From: Flavobacteriales bacterium
GTDB taxonomy: Bacteria; Bacteroidota; Bacteroidia; Flavobacteriales_F; PHOS-HE28
DNA: 64,000 nucleotides
Assembly (NCBI GenBank): GCA_016717225.1
Contig: JADKGB010000002.1
Span: 248,001-312,000 of the forward strand
Direction of reading: 5' to 3'
Part shown: positions 48,801 through 57,213 of the stretch, one piece after another
Position numbering within the stretch: the stretch's first letter is position 1
Layout of the letters: the number at the start of each line of letters is the position of its first letter
Position numbers and translations under genes: made by a program
The notes under the pieces: generated by a model
What the model was told of the DNA's origin: nothing
The model's database searches: none
The model's input: the letters and a program-made list of their open reading frames with translations, nothing else

Positions 48801-49976
48801 ATGGATAAGAGCATGATCATCGGTGTCATCGGTGCTGGCACCATGGGCAGTGGCATTGCGCAAGTTGCCGCGCAAGCCGGGCACACTTGTTTCCTCTATG
48901 ATACGCGCCCGGATTCTGTGGACAAGGCGCTCACCGGCATGGCGAAGGCCATGGACAAGTTGGTGGAAAAAGGCAAGTTCACTGCCGAAGAAGCCGCAGC
49001 GATCAAGGCTCGCATCAAGCCGGCCAAGGACTTGAAGGACTTGTCCGACTGCGTTCTGGTGATCGAAGCGATCATCGAGGATCTTGTTGTGAAGAAGAAG
49101 CTCTTCGCTGATCTCGAGGCCATTGTCGGTGCCGAAACCGTGCTGGCTACCAATACCTCCTCCCTGTCCGTTACCGCGATCGCTGCCGCCTGTAACAAGC
49201 CTGAGCGCGTTATCGGCCTGCACTTCTTCAACCCCGCTCCTATCCTGCCTTTGGTCGAGGTGGTCCCCGGACTTCAGACAGCCCACGGATCTGTTTCAGC
49301 ATGCACCGATCTGATGCGCGCCTGGGGAAAAGTGCCGGTGGTTTGCAAAGACACTCCGGGCTTTATCGTGAATCGTGTTGCCCGTCCGTTCTACGGTGAG
49401 AGCATCCGCATCTTCGAAGAAGGCATTGCGGATATGCGCACCATCGATCGCGCCATGAAGGAGATCGGCGGTTTCAAAATGGGCCCGTTCGAACTGATGG
49501 ACCTGATCGGCAACGACATCAACTTCACCGTTACCAGAACCGTGTGGGAGAGTTTCTTTTTCGACCCGCGCTACAAGCCCAGCTTCACACAGCAGCGCCA
49601 GGTGGAAGCCGGATGGCTCGGCAAGAAGACCGGTCGCGGGTACTACGCGTACGACTCTGACGGCAATTCTGGAACACCAGGAACGGCCGAACTTGATGCT
49701 GTCCTCTGCAGAACCATTGTGGATCGCGTGCTGGTGATGTTGATCAATGAAGCGGTTGATGCCCTGCATCTTCGGGTGGCCACACGCGAGGACATCGAAC
49801 TGGCCATGACCAAAGGGGTGAATTACCCGAAAGGCCTTCTGAAATGGGCCGATGAGACCGGCTTGCCCAACGTCTTGAAACGTTTGGAAAAGCTCCAGTC
49901 CGTTTATGGCGAGGATCGTTACCGGCCTTCTCCCCTATTGCGGCGCATGGTAGAAACAGGAAGTACGTTTTATTGA
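48801..49976 (+). CDS. paaH: 3-hydroxyacyl-CoA dehydrogenase, PaaH-type
   Basis: The 391-residue product has an NAD-binding Rossmann domain (VIGAGTMGSGIAQVAAQAGH), the catalytic His in GLHFFNPAP, and C-terminal 3HCDH domains (GFIVNRVARPFYGES, TGRGYYAYD). It oxidises 3-hydroxyacyl-CoA intermediates. Together with paaY and paaG it forms the late part of a phenylacetate pathway. The ring-epoxidase genes paaABCDE are not in this window. Confidence 0.86.
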   Translation: MDKSMIIGVIGAGTMGSGIAQVAAQAGHTCFLYDTRPDSVDKALTGMAKAMDKLVEKGKFTAEEAAAIKARIKPAKDLKDLSDCVLVIEAIIEDLVVKKKLFADLEAIVGAETVLATNTSSLSVTAIAAACNKPERVIGLHFFNPAPILPLVEVVPGLQTAHGSVSACTDLMRAWGKVPVVCKDTPGFIVNRVARPFYGESIRIFEEGIADMRTIDRAMKEIGGFKMGPFELMDLIGNDINFTVTRTVWESFFFDPRYKPSFTQQRQVEAGWLGKKTGRGYYAYDSDGNSGTPGTAELDAVLCRTIVDRVLVMLINEAVDALHLRVATREDIELAMTKGVNYPKGLLKWADETGLPNVLKRLEKLQSVYGEDRYRPSPLLRRMVETGSTFY

Positions 49977-50009
49977 ACTGCTTCAATAGTCGGTCTTGTT
50001 CTGACGCAT

Positions 50010-50020
50010 TACTTCGCCGC
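50010..50020 (+). promoter_or_regulatory. Promoter-like TACTTCGCCGC before the YceI gene
   Basis: This is a shortened form of the TAnnTTCGCCGC pattern, 25 bases before the ATG at 50046. Confidence 0.35.
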
Positions 50021-50045
50021 CCGAAACAAAACACCCCGAACTATC

Positions 50046-50693
50046 ATGAAGTTTATTGTCGCCCTCACCGCCACTGCCGCCGTGTTGAGCATTGTTGCAT
50101 GCGGACCTTCTGAGGCCGAGATCGCTGCCACCAAGGCCAAAGCCACTGCTGATAGCCTTGCTGCTGTTGCAGCTATGGAACAGACCTACACCGTTGATGC
50201 TGCCAACAGCAAAGTGATGTGGGCAGGCACCATGGTGGGCGTTTATACCCACACTGGCACACTGAACATCGTTGAAGGTTCGATCATGACCAAAGGTGGT
50301 CAGCTGACCGGTGGATCGTTCGTTGTTGACATGACAACCATGGCTCCATCGGATACCAATTACAACACAACGGACCACACGAAAGACGGTCTCGTTGGTC
50401 ACCTCAGCAGCGCTGAGTTCTTTGATGTGGCTGGTAATCCAAAAGCGATGCTCAAGATCACCGGTGTAACCGGCAATACCGCTACCGCCGATCTCACGAT
50501 CCGTGGAAAAACGAACCCTGAAAACATCACGGATATCGTGATCACACCAGGTGAAGGTGGCCTGATGAAGGCAACCGGCAAATTGGTGTTCGATCGCCAG
50601 AAGTATGGCGTAGCCTGGAAGGCGACCATGAAGGACATGGTGCTGCAAGACAACATCGAACTGACCGTGGAGCTTGTTGGTAAGGCCCAGTAA
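50046..50693 (+). CDS. YceI-family lipoprotein
   Basis: The 215-residue product has a lipoprotein signal (MKFIVALTATAAVLSIVACG, Cys19), an alanine- and lysine-rich linker, and a YceI lipocalin-like barrel (YTVDAANSKVMWAGTMVGVY, DGLVGHLSSAEFFDV, LTIRGKTNPENITDI). YceI proteins bind isoprenoid or polyprenyl lipids in the periplasm; the ligand here is unknown. It ends at a strong terminator. Confidence 0.88.
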   Translation: MKFIVALTATAAVLSIVACGPSEAEIAATKAKATADSLAAVAAMEQTYTVDAANSKVMWAGTMVGVYTHTGTLNIVEGSIMTKGGQLTGGSFVVDMTTMAPSDTNYNTTDHTKDGLVGHLSSAEFFDVAGNPKAMLKITGVTGNTATADLTIRGKTNPENITDIVITPGEGGLMKATGKLVFDRQKYGVAWKATMKDMVLQDNIELTVELVGKAQ

Positions 50694-50717
50694 GCACCCC
50701 TTCGGTGAAAGTCGAAT

Positions 50718-50747
50718 AGGCCCCTGCCGCAAGGTGGGGGCCTTTTT
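50718..50747 (+). terminator. Intrinsic terminator after the YceI gene
   Basis: AGGCCCC (50718-50724) pairs with GGGGCCT (50737-50743), followed by TTTTT. Confidence 0.85.
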
Positions 50748-50900
50748 CGTTGCTTGAGTTAATCATAGACGCGATGAACTGGAACCGCCGGGTTCAAACG
50801 CTTCTGCCAGCCATTCTTCTTCTGTAAGAGCTCGTTCAAGGTCTTCTGAACAGGATGAAAAGGCTCCAGGAAAGTTGTTCCGAAAGCCGGACTTCCGCCC

Positions 50901-51215
50901 TCACTGCTTCGGCTTACCCACCACCCACGTATAGTGGGTAGAGGTTACCCCTCTGCACGACTCTTTACCAACCACCGCCCAGCCCATGGACTCATACCCG
51001 CTCACGACGTTCAGCGCACTGGACAATCGATCATCGTCGATATAACCCTTCAGCGTCCTAAGGTCCACAGTGTGTTTCACACCAGTTGCAGATGCGATCA
51101 CCACTTCCGGACGGTCGGTCTCGAACTGGATGGTCACCTTCTCTTGTGCACCGCTCTGGGCTGATACCGTAGCGGAAGCCAGCGCGACGAAAGATCCAAG
51201 CAAGAGCGTTCTCAT
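50901..51215 (-). CDS. Small secreted protein of unknown function
   Basis: The 104-residue product has a signal peptide (MRTLLLGSFVALASATVSAQ) and a short mature domain with strands and one helix (QEKVTIQFETDRPEVVIA, GYIDDDRLSSALNVVSGYES) ending TWVVGKPKQ. I recognise no family. About 120 bases of open reading in another frame follow its stop on the same strand, so a frameshifted longer C-terminus is possible. Confidence 0.6.
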   Translation of the reverse strand: MRTLLLGSFVALASATVSAQSGAQEKVTIQFETDRPEVVIASATGVKHTVDLRTLKGYIDDDRLSSALNVVSGYESMGWAVVGKESCRGVTSTHYTWVVGKPKQ

Positions 51216-51332
51216 GGGTTCGAAGGTTGATCACAGCGGAGATCCCGCTGTCGTGGATATCAAACGTAGACGCCCGCGCGTGTCTCGCGTCCTAGGCGCC
51301 TGTTAATTATTGCGCTGATGCCTCCGCGAGAC

Positions 51333-52688
51333 CTACCTCCGCATCCCCTGCGCCTGCTGCATCTGCTGCATCATCGCCTTCATCTTCGTCTTGTCGCCCA
51401 TCATCTTCATCATCTTCCGCGTCTCCTCGAACTGCTTCATCAGCTTGTTCACCGCTTCGATGTTGGTGCCGCTGCCCTTGGCAAGTCGCGCGCGACGTGA
51501 GCCATTGATCACCGCCGGGTTCTTGCGTTCCTCCGGCGTCATGCTCTTGATGATCGCCTCGATGCCCTTGAAGGCGTCGTCGGGGATGTCGATGTTCTTC
51601 AGCGCCTTGCCCACGCCGGGGATCATGCCCATGAGGTCCTTCATGTTCCCCATCTTCTTGATCTGCCCGATCTGCTCCAGGAAATCGTCGAAGCCGAACT
51701 GGTCCTTCGCGATCTTCTTGTTCAGCTCGCGTGCGGCCTTCTCATCGAAATGCTCCTGCGCCTTCTCCACCAAGGACACCACATCGCCCATGCCCAGGAT
51801 GCGGCCTGCCATGCGCTCCGGGTGGAACTCGTCCAGCGCATCCATCTTCTCGCCGGTGCCGATGAACTTGATCGGCTTGTCCACCACGCTGCGGATCGAA
51901 AGCGCAGCACCGCCACGCGCATCGCCATCGAGCTTCGTGAGCACCACGCCGTCGATGTTCAGGCGCTCGTTGAAGGCCTTCGCCGTGTTCACCGCGTCCT
52001 GACCGGTCATGGCGTCCACCACGAAGAGCGTCTCCTGCGGGTTGATCGCCTTCTTGATCGCGGCGATCTCGTCCATCATCTTCTCATCGATCGCCAGGCG
52101 GCCGGCGGTATCGATGATCACGGCTGTGAAGCCGTGCTGCTTGGCGTGCGCGATCGCGTTCTTGGCGATGCTCACGGGATCCCCCGGGCTTGACCCGGGG
52201 GCTCCCTTCTCACTGTACACTTCAATTTCGAGCTGCTTCCCGAGCGTCTCCAATTGCTCAACAGCGGCGGGGCGGTACACATCGCACGCAACGAGCAGCA
52301 CGCGCTTGCCCTTTTTGCGGATGTAGTTGGCGAGCTTGCCGCTGAAGGTGGTCTTACCCGAGCCCTGCAAGCCGCTCATCAGCACCACCGTGGGGTTGCC
52401 GCCCAGGTTAATGCCTGCGCTCTGGCCGCCCATGAGCTCGGCCAGCTCGTCGTGCGTGATCTTGGTGAGCAACTGGCCGGGGCTCACCGTGGTGAGCACG
52501 TTCTGGCCCAGCGCCTTGGCCTTCACGCGATCGGTGAAATCCTTCGCCGTCTTGAAGTTCACGTCGGCATCCAGCAGCGCGCGGCGGATCTCCTTGGTGG
52601 TCTCCGCCACGTTGATCTCCGTGATCTGGCCCTGGCCTTTGAGGACTTTGAAGGCGCGCTCCAGCTTGTCACTTAAGTTCTCGAACAT
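51333..52688 (-). CDS. ffh: Signal recognition particle GTPase Ffh
   Basis: The ATG at 52688 (MFENLSDKLERAFKVLKGQG) gives 451 residues. It has an N domain, a G domain (GLQGSGKTTFSGKLA, DTAGRLAIDEKM, TKLDGDARGG) and a methionine-rich M domain with 4.5S-RNA motif (SRRARLAKGSGTNIEAVNKL) and a Met-rich tail. It binds signal sequences and docks to FtsY. An in-frame palindrome at 52176-52206 adds about five residues (APGSSPG) in a G-domain loop just before DPVSIAKNAI. The -7 box TACCTTCG is 21 bases upstream. Confidence 0.95.
   Translation of the reverse strand: MFENLSDKLERAFKVLKGQGQITEINVAETTKEIRRALLDADVNFKTAKDFTDRVKAKALGQNVLTTVSPGQLLTKITHDELAELMGGQSAGINLGGNPTVVLMSGLQGSGKTTFSGKLANYIRKKGKRVLLVACDVYRPAAVEQLETLGKQLEIEVYSEKGAPGSSPGDPVSIAKNAIAHAKQHGFTAVIIDTAGRLAIDEKMMDEIAAIKKAINPQETLFVVDAMTGQDAVNTAKAFNERLNIDGVVLTKLDGDARGGAALSIRSVVDKPIKFIGTGEKMDALDEFHPERMAGRILGMGDVVSLVEKAQEHFDEKAARELNKKIAKDQFGFDDFLEQIGQIKKMGNMKDLMGMIPGVGKALKNIDIPDDAFKGIEAIIKSMTPEERKNPAVINGSRRARLAKGSGTNIEAVNKLMKQFEETRKMMKMMGDKTKMKAMMQQMQQAQGMRR
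52176..52206. repeat. Palindromic element inside ffh
   Basis: GGGATCCCCCGGG (52176-52188) and CCCGGGGGCTCCC (52194-52206) form 13-base arms with one mismatch around CTTGA. It is in frame and encodes the APGSSPG stretch. Its sequence looks like the short mobile palindromes of many bacteria rather than normal codon content. Confidence 0.65.
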
Positions 52689-52709
52689 CGAAGAGGAAAT
52701 TGAGGGGCG

Positions 52710-52717
52710 CGAAGGTA
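52710..52717 (-). promoter_or_regulatory. -7 box TACCTTCG of ffh
   Basis: The minus strand reads TACCTTCGCGCCCC, 21 bases before the ATG. Confidence 0.55.
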
Positions 52718-52832
52718 GAGGCCTGCGAGGGTCGACGGACGCCTCGAACCCCACACGCATTAACACACGTCATCGTTCACCGATCAGCCGATGTGCCAAC
52801 AACCCAAACCCACCTCGTACTTTGTTCGCACC

Positions 52833-53818
52833 ATGAAAGCCATCATCTGTGAGAACTACGGAGGGCCTGAGCAATTGCAATTACGCGATGTGCCTGCGCC
52901 TGTGCCGAAGGACCGTCAAGTTCTGGTGGCCGTGCATGCCACCACGGTGAACGACTACGACTGGAGCATGGTGATCGGCAGGCCGCGCATCTACCGCCTC
53001 TTCTTCGGTCTCTTCCGTCCACACGGCCCATACCGGGCATGGAACTCGCGGGCGTGGTGGAGGCGCTTGGTCCGAAGGCAACGAAATGGCGTGTGGGCGA
53101 CAAGGTCTACGGTGACACATCGAACGGCGGGCTCGGCACGTTCGCGGAGTTCGTTTCCGTGCCGGAGGATGAGCTGCGCAGGATCCCTGAAGGACTTTCG
53201 TTCGTGGAGGCCGCAGCCATACCGCACGCATTGGAACTGGCTTACCAAGCGGTGGTGGGCCTCGGCAAGTTGAAGGATGGTGAGCGTGTATTGATCAACG
53301 GCGGCGGTGGCGGTGTGGGCACCTTCGCGCTGCAACTGGCCAAGCGGCAGCGCTGCACCGTGTGGGGCGTGGATACTGGAGAGAAGCTGCAAGCCATGAT
53401 GGCGATGGGCTTCGATCGCGTGATCGACTACACCCAGCAGGACTTCACGCAACTCGGCGAACGCTTCGATCTGGTGGTAGATGCGAGGACCAAACGCTCT
53501 GCCGGAGAACTGGCGCGTGCATTGGCACCGAATGGCCGCTACGTGACGGTGGGTGGTGATCCGGGCCGGTTGATCGCGCTCTTGTTCGCGCGCTGGTTCG
53601 GTCGCCGCTCCCGCCAGAGCGGGACGAAACGCATGCACATCCTGGCGCTGAAGTCGAACAAGAACCTGGATGACCTGGCGCCGTTGCTGAGCAGCAGTGC
53701 ATTGAAGCCCGTGATCGATGGGCCATACGCTTTCCACGAATTACCTCGCCTGATCCGTCGTTTCGGCGAGGGCTTGCACACGGGGAAGGTGGTAGTGCGG
53801 GTGTTGGAGGAGCAGTGA
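52833..53818 (+). pseudogene. NAD(P)-dependent zinc-free alcohol dehydrogenase/quinone oxidoreductase, one frameshift
   Basis: The start at 52833 (MKAIICENYGGPEQLQLRDV) begins a GroES-like MDR protein. One base is missing near 53025, in the code between LFRPH and PIPGMELAGVVEALG; the second part then continues to 53818. The cofactor loop is NGGGGGVGTFALQLAK. No structural or catalytic zinc cysteines are seen, so it belongs to the quinone-oxidoreductase-like branch. Restored length is about 328 residues, which is normal. Substrate is unknown. A TACTTTG box lies eight bases before the ATG. Confidence 0.8.
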
Positions 53819-53843
53819 GATCTCGCGCGCCTATACTTGTTAC

Positions 53844-54332
53844 ATGCGCAATACCTCCGTCGTCGGTCTGTTCTGCCTTGTGTTGTTCAGTTGTTCCACG
53901 CCACCGACAACAGCTCCCCATGCTGCGGAGGAACGCACATTCCCAACCGAACTGCTGGCACGGATCAGCCAGTTGGACAGCGCGATGTTCGCCGCTTTCA
54001 ATGCGCACGACGCCGATCTGCTCGGAACCTTCTTCACGTCCGACCTCGAATTCTACCACGACAAGTCAGGCCTTGCCAGCTTCGATACCACGATGGCCGA
54101 TTTCCGCGGGCTCTTTGCACGCAATATGGATACAGGACTGCGGCGCGATCTGGTACCAGGCTCATTGGAGGTCTATCCACTCGGTGACTTCGGTGCGCTG
54201 GAAGTCTGTCTTCACCGGTTCTGCCACATGGCGAACGGCACCGACGATTGCGGCACATTCAAGAACATCATGGTGTGGCGATAGGACGATGCGGAATGGA
54301 AAGTGAGCCGCGTGATCAGCTACGATCATTAA
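53844..54332 (+). pseudogene. NTF2-like/DUF4440 lipoprotein with an in-frame stop near its end
   Basis: The start at 53844 gives a lipoprotein signal (SVVGLFCLVLFSCSTPPTTA). The mature part is an NTF2-fold DUF4440 domain (LARISQLDSAMFAAFNAHDA, FFTSDLEFYHDK, GDFGALEVCLHRF). A TAG at 54282-54284 interrupts it after NIMVWR. The same frame then continues DDAEWKVSRVISYDH to a TAA at 54330-54332, exactly the expected C-terminal strand. Either the stop is an error, or the protein loses its last 15 residues. Function of the family here is unknown. Confidence 0.7.
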
Positions 54333-54447
54333 AGCGCGACCGGCCTGACCCCATCGCCGCCGCACAGCATCCCTATCCGACCGCTCCTCCCCGACTGTAA
54401 CACGGTGCGGAGCAAGCGCGTCATATTCGCACACCTGACCACTGAAC

Positions 54448-56076
54448 ATGTTGCGCACACTTCTACTTATACCGTCGCTTGCCGTTCTCATCGTCGCGCA
54501 GGGACAATCCGATGCGGCCGTCTACGATGCGGAAGTAAAGTCGCACTTCGCCGCAGACGCGCCGGGCGGTGCGGTGTTGGTGGCCCAAGGCGGAAAGGTG
54601 CTGTATGAGCGTGCATTGGGCATGGCCGACCTAGCCTCTGGAAAGGCCTTGAGCACAGCCAACCAGTTCCGCATCGGTAGCGTGACGAAGCAATTCGCTG
54701 CCGTGTCCATCCTGCAAATGGCCGAGGCGGGCAAGCTGAAGGTGAGCGACGAGATCCAGCAGTACATCGACTTCCCCAAGAAGGAGAAGCCAATCACCAT
54801 CGCGCATCTGCTCACCCACACCTCCGGCATTCCCAGCTTCACGAGCGGATCCGCGTACGGTCCGGATGCCTATGCGAAGGACATCGCGTTGAAGGACCTG
54901 ATCGCTCTGTTCGCTGATCTGCCATTGGAATTCGAGCCTGGCACGAAGTGGAACTACAGCAACAGCGGATACATCCTTCTCACCGCGATCATCGAGGAAG
55001 TATCCGGCCAGCAGTGGGCAGACTATGCGAACGAGCACCTCTTCGCTCGTGCAGGGATGACCAGCACCACCGCTTCCAACACGCAGGGGTCACCCAGCGA
55101 AGCAGTCGGCTACAGTGAAGACAGCACCGGTTGGAAACCCGCGAACCCCATCAGCATGACCTGGCCGCTTGGCGCAGGCAACATCCGCAGCACGGTAACG
55201 GATCTGTGGAAATGGAACAGCAGCGTCTTCGCCGGAAAACTCGTACCCGTTGCGCGGCTCGCACAAGCCCATGAAGCGGTATTGCTTGCGGACGGATCGA
55301 AGCACCCGTATGGCTACGGCTGGGGTTTCCAGAACGTGCAGGGCAGCCCCACGATCGAGCACAACGGCGGGATCGACGGTTTCGTGAGCGCATCGCTCTA
55401 CCTGCCCAAGGAGGACATCTATGTGGCCGTGTTGGTGAACCGCGAAAGCGATGATGCCAACAACCTTGCACCCATGTTGGCGGCGATCGCATTGGGCAAG
55501 CCGTACGGCTGGTCCGCGGTCCCGCTCTCGGCCGGCGAAGCCCAAGACTTCACCGGTGTTTTCGTGAATAGCGATGGCGTTGAGCGCTACATCACGGCCG
55601 AAGGGAATAAAGTGCGCGCGATGCGTCAGGGCAGCAGACCTATGGACCTGCGCTATTTGGGCAATGATCGATTTCTATATGAAGGGGATGTGATCACGCT
55701 CAGTTTTCAACGGACAGCTGGCAAGGTCACCGGCGCACAATTCCTGGCGCGCGATAGAGAAGAGCAGTTGACACGATCGGACAAGCCACTACCCAAACCA
55801 CACGTGGAGATCGCGCTGAAGAACACGGACCTCCAAGCCTACGTGGGCGAGTACGAGTTGATGCCGGGTTTCACGCTCACCTTCCGCGCCGATGGCGATC
55901 GCTTCTTCGTGGTGGCCACGCGCCAGCAAGAACTCGAGGTCTTCGGCGAAGCACCACACAAGTTCTTCCTGAAAGAGGTGGATGCGAGCATGGAATTCCA
56001 CCCGGAGGCGGATGGCTCCGTGAAGCGCGTGACCTTCATCCAAGGGCAGAAGATGGAAGGGAAGCGGGTGAAGTAG
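54448..56076 (+). CDS. Secreted serine hydrolase, class C beta-lactamase/penicillin-binding-like
   Basis: The 542-residue product has a signal peptide (MLRTLLLIPSLAVLIVAQGQ). The beta-lactamase-fold domain shows the SxxK motif with nucleophile Ser78 and Lys81 (SVTK), the YxN motif Tyr170-Ser-Asn (WNYSNSGY), and a third box EHNGGIDGF. A C-terminal lipocalin-like extension of about 180 residues follows (DFTGVFVNSDGVER, LQAYVGEYELMPG). The family includes esterases and D-peptide hydrolases. Resistance to beta-lactams is not implied. Confidence 0.87.
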   Translation: MLRTLLLIPSLAVLIVAQGQSDAAVYDAEVKSHFAADAPGGAVLVAQGGKVLYERALGMADLASGKALSTANQFRIGSVTKQFAAVSILQMAEAGKLKVSDEIQQYIDFPKKEKPITIAHLLTHTSGIPSFTSGSAYGPDAYAKDIALKDLIALFADLPLEFEPGTKWNYSNSGYILLTAIIEEVSGQQWADYANEHLFARAGMTSTTASNTQGSPSEAVGYSEDSTGWKPANPISMTWPLGAGNIRSTVTDLWKWNSSVFAGKLVPVARLAQAHEAVLLADGSKHPYGYGWGFQNVQGSPTIEHNGGIDGFVSASLYLPKEDIYVAVLVNRESDDANNLAPMLAAIALGKPYGWSAVPLSAGEAQDFTGVFVNSDGVERYITAEGNKVRAMRQGSRPMDLRYLGNDRFLYEGDVITLSFQRTAGKVTGAQFLARDREEQLTRSDKPLPKPHVEIALKNTDLQAYVGEYELMPGFTLTFRADGDRFFVVATRQQELEVFGEAPHKFFLKEVDASMEFHPEADGSVKRVTFIQGQKMEGKRVK

Positions 56077-56187
56077 TTTCTGGCAAAGGCACACCTTGGC
56101 ACTGCCTGTGGAGGTAAGTTCAGCGCTGGGGAACAAGCCGCGGGCCAGTGCTGTTCTACCTTTCACACGCATCCCAATTCCCTACTT

Positions 56188-57166
56188 ATGGAACGCAAAG
56201 AATTCCTCCACCGCGGCATTCTAGGTACCGCACTCGCCTTAATCGGTGGCGCACTGAGCGGCACCGCCAAAGCCATGGAAAGCCTTTCCACCAGCGGCCA
56301 ACGCGGTGTGGAAGGTGTGCTCTCCCCCACCAACACGCACATGGTTGGCAACGGCTTCAAGGTGATGAACTACTTCCCCAACGGCAAAGGCTTCGAGGAG
56401 CGCATGAGCCCCTTCTTCCTGCTGGACTTCAACGCGGAGGTGAACTTCCCGCCGAGCGAGCTTTCGCAAGGAGTGGGCGTGCATCCGCACCGGGGCATCG
56501 AGACGATCACCTTCGCCTACAAGGGCAGCGTGGAGCACCACGACAGCAAGGGCAACCACGGGATCATCAACGCCGGCGATGTGCAATGGATGACCGCTGG
56601 TGGCGGCGTGCTGCACAAGGAGTACCATGAGCAAACCTTCAACCGCACCGGCGGCGCCTTCGAGATGCTGCAACTGTGGATCAACCTGCCGAAGAAGCAC
56701 AAGATGGTGCCCGCGAAATACCAGAGCATCGTGCATAGTAAGAAGCCGAAAGTGACGCTACCGAAGGGTGCCGGCACGGTACACGTTGTCGCCGGTGAAT
56801 ATGAAGGCGTGAAGGGGATCGCCAGCGCCTACTCGCCGGTCCACATGTACGACATGCACCTGAACGCAGGCGCGGACGTGAACTTCGAACTACCTGCGAA
56901 CTACAACACGGGCATCCTGGTCGTGGATGGGGCGATCACCGTGAACGGCATCGCAGCTCCGGAGAACCACTATGTGCAACTGAAGAACGAAGGCGGCGCG
57001 ATCCGCATCCAGGTGACGCGCAAGTGCATCCTGATGGTGCTGAGCGGCGAACCGTTGAACGAGCCGTACGTGAGCTACGGTCCTTTCGTGATGAACACCG
57101 AAGAGGAGATCCGCGAGTGCATCGAGGACTACAAGCAACGGGAAATTCGGGTTCTTGGCGGATTGA
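56188..57166 (+). pseudogene. Pirin-family protein with a +1 shift at its last codons
   Basis: The product has a twin-arginine-free N-terminal extension (MERKEFLHRGILGTALALIG) and then a pirin bicupin. The metal ligands are in GVHPHRGIETITF and HKEYHEQ, and the second cupin contains NTGILVVDGAITVNG. The expected end is DYKQGKFGFLAD, stop at 57164-57166. An extra base around 57139 shifts the frame, so translation would run on into the next gene. The same 3' end recurs at 58637-58729 without the extra base. Pirins can act as quercetinases or regulators; the role here is unknown. Confidence 0.8.
57073..57166 (+). repeat. Copy 1 of the duplicated pirin 3' end
   Basis: It starts AGCTACGGTCCTTTCGTG and runs through the original stop codon. 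It shares a 53-base identical core with copy 2 and is one base longer. Confidence 0.85.
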
Positions 57167-57213
57167 AGACGGAAATCGTTTCATGCAGGCTATTCAAGAG
57201 AACTATCAATACC

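Noticed and set aside
54448..56076. Reading the serine hydrolase as an antibiotic-resistance beta-lactamase
   Set aside because: It has the general SxxK/YxN fold of a large esterase/peptidase family with a lipocalin-like extension; nothing points to drug hydrolysis.
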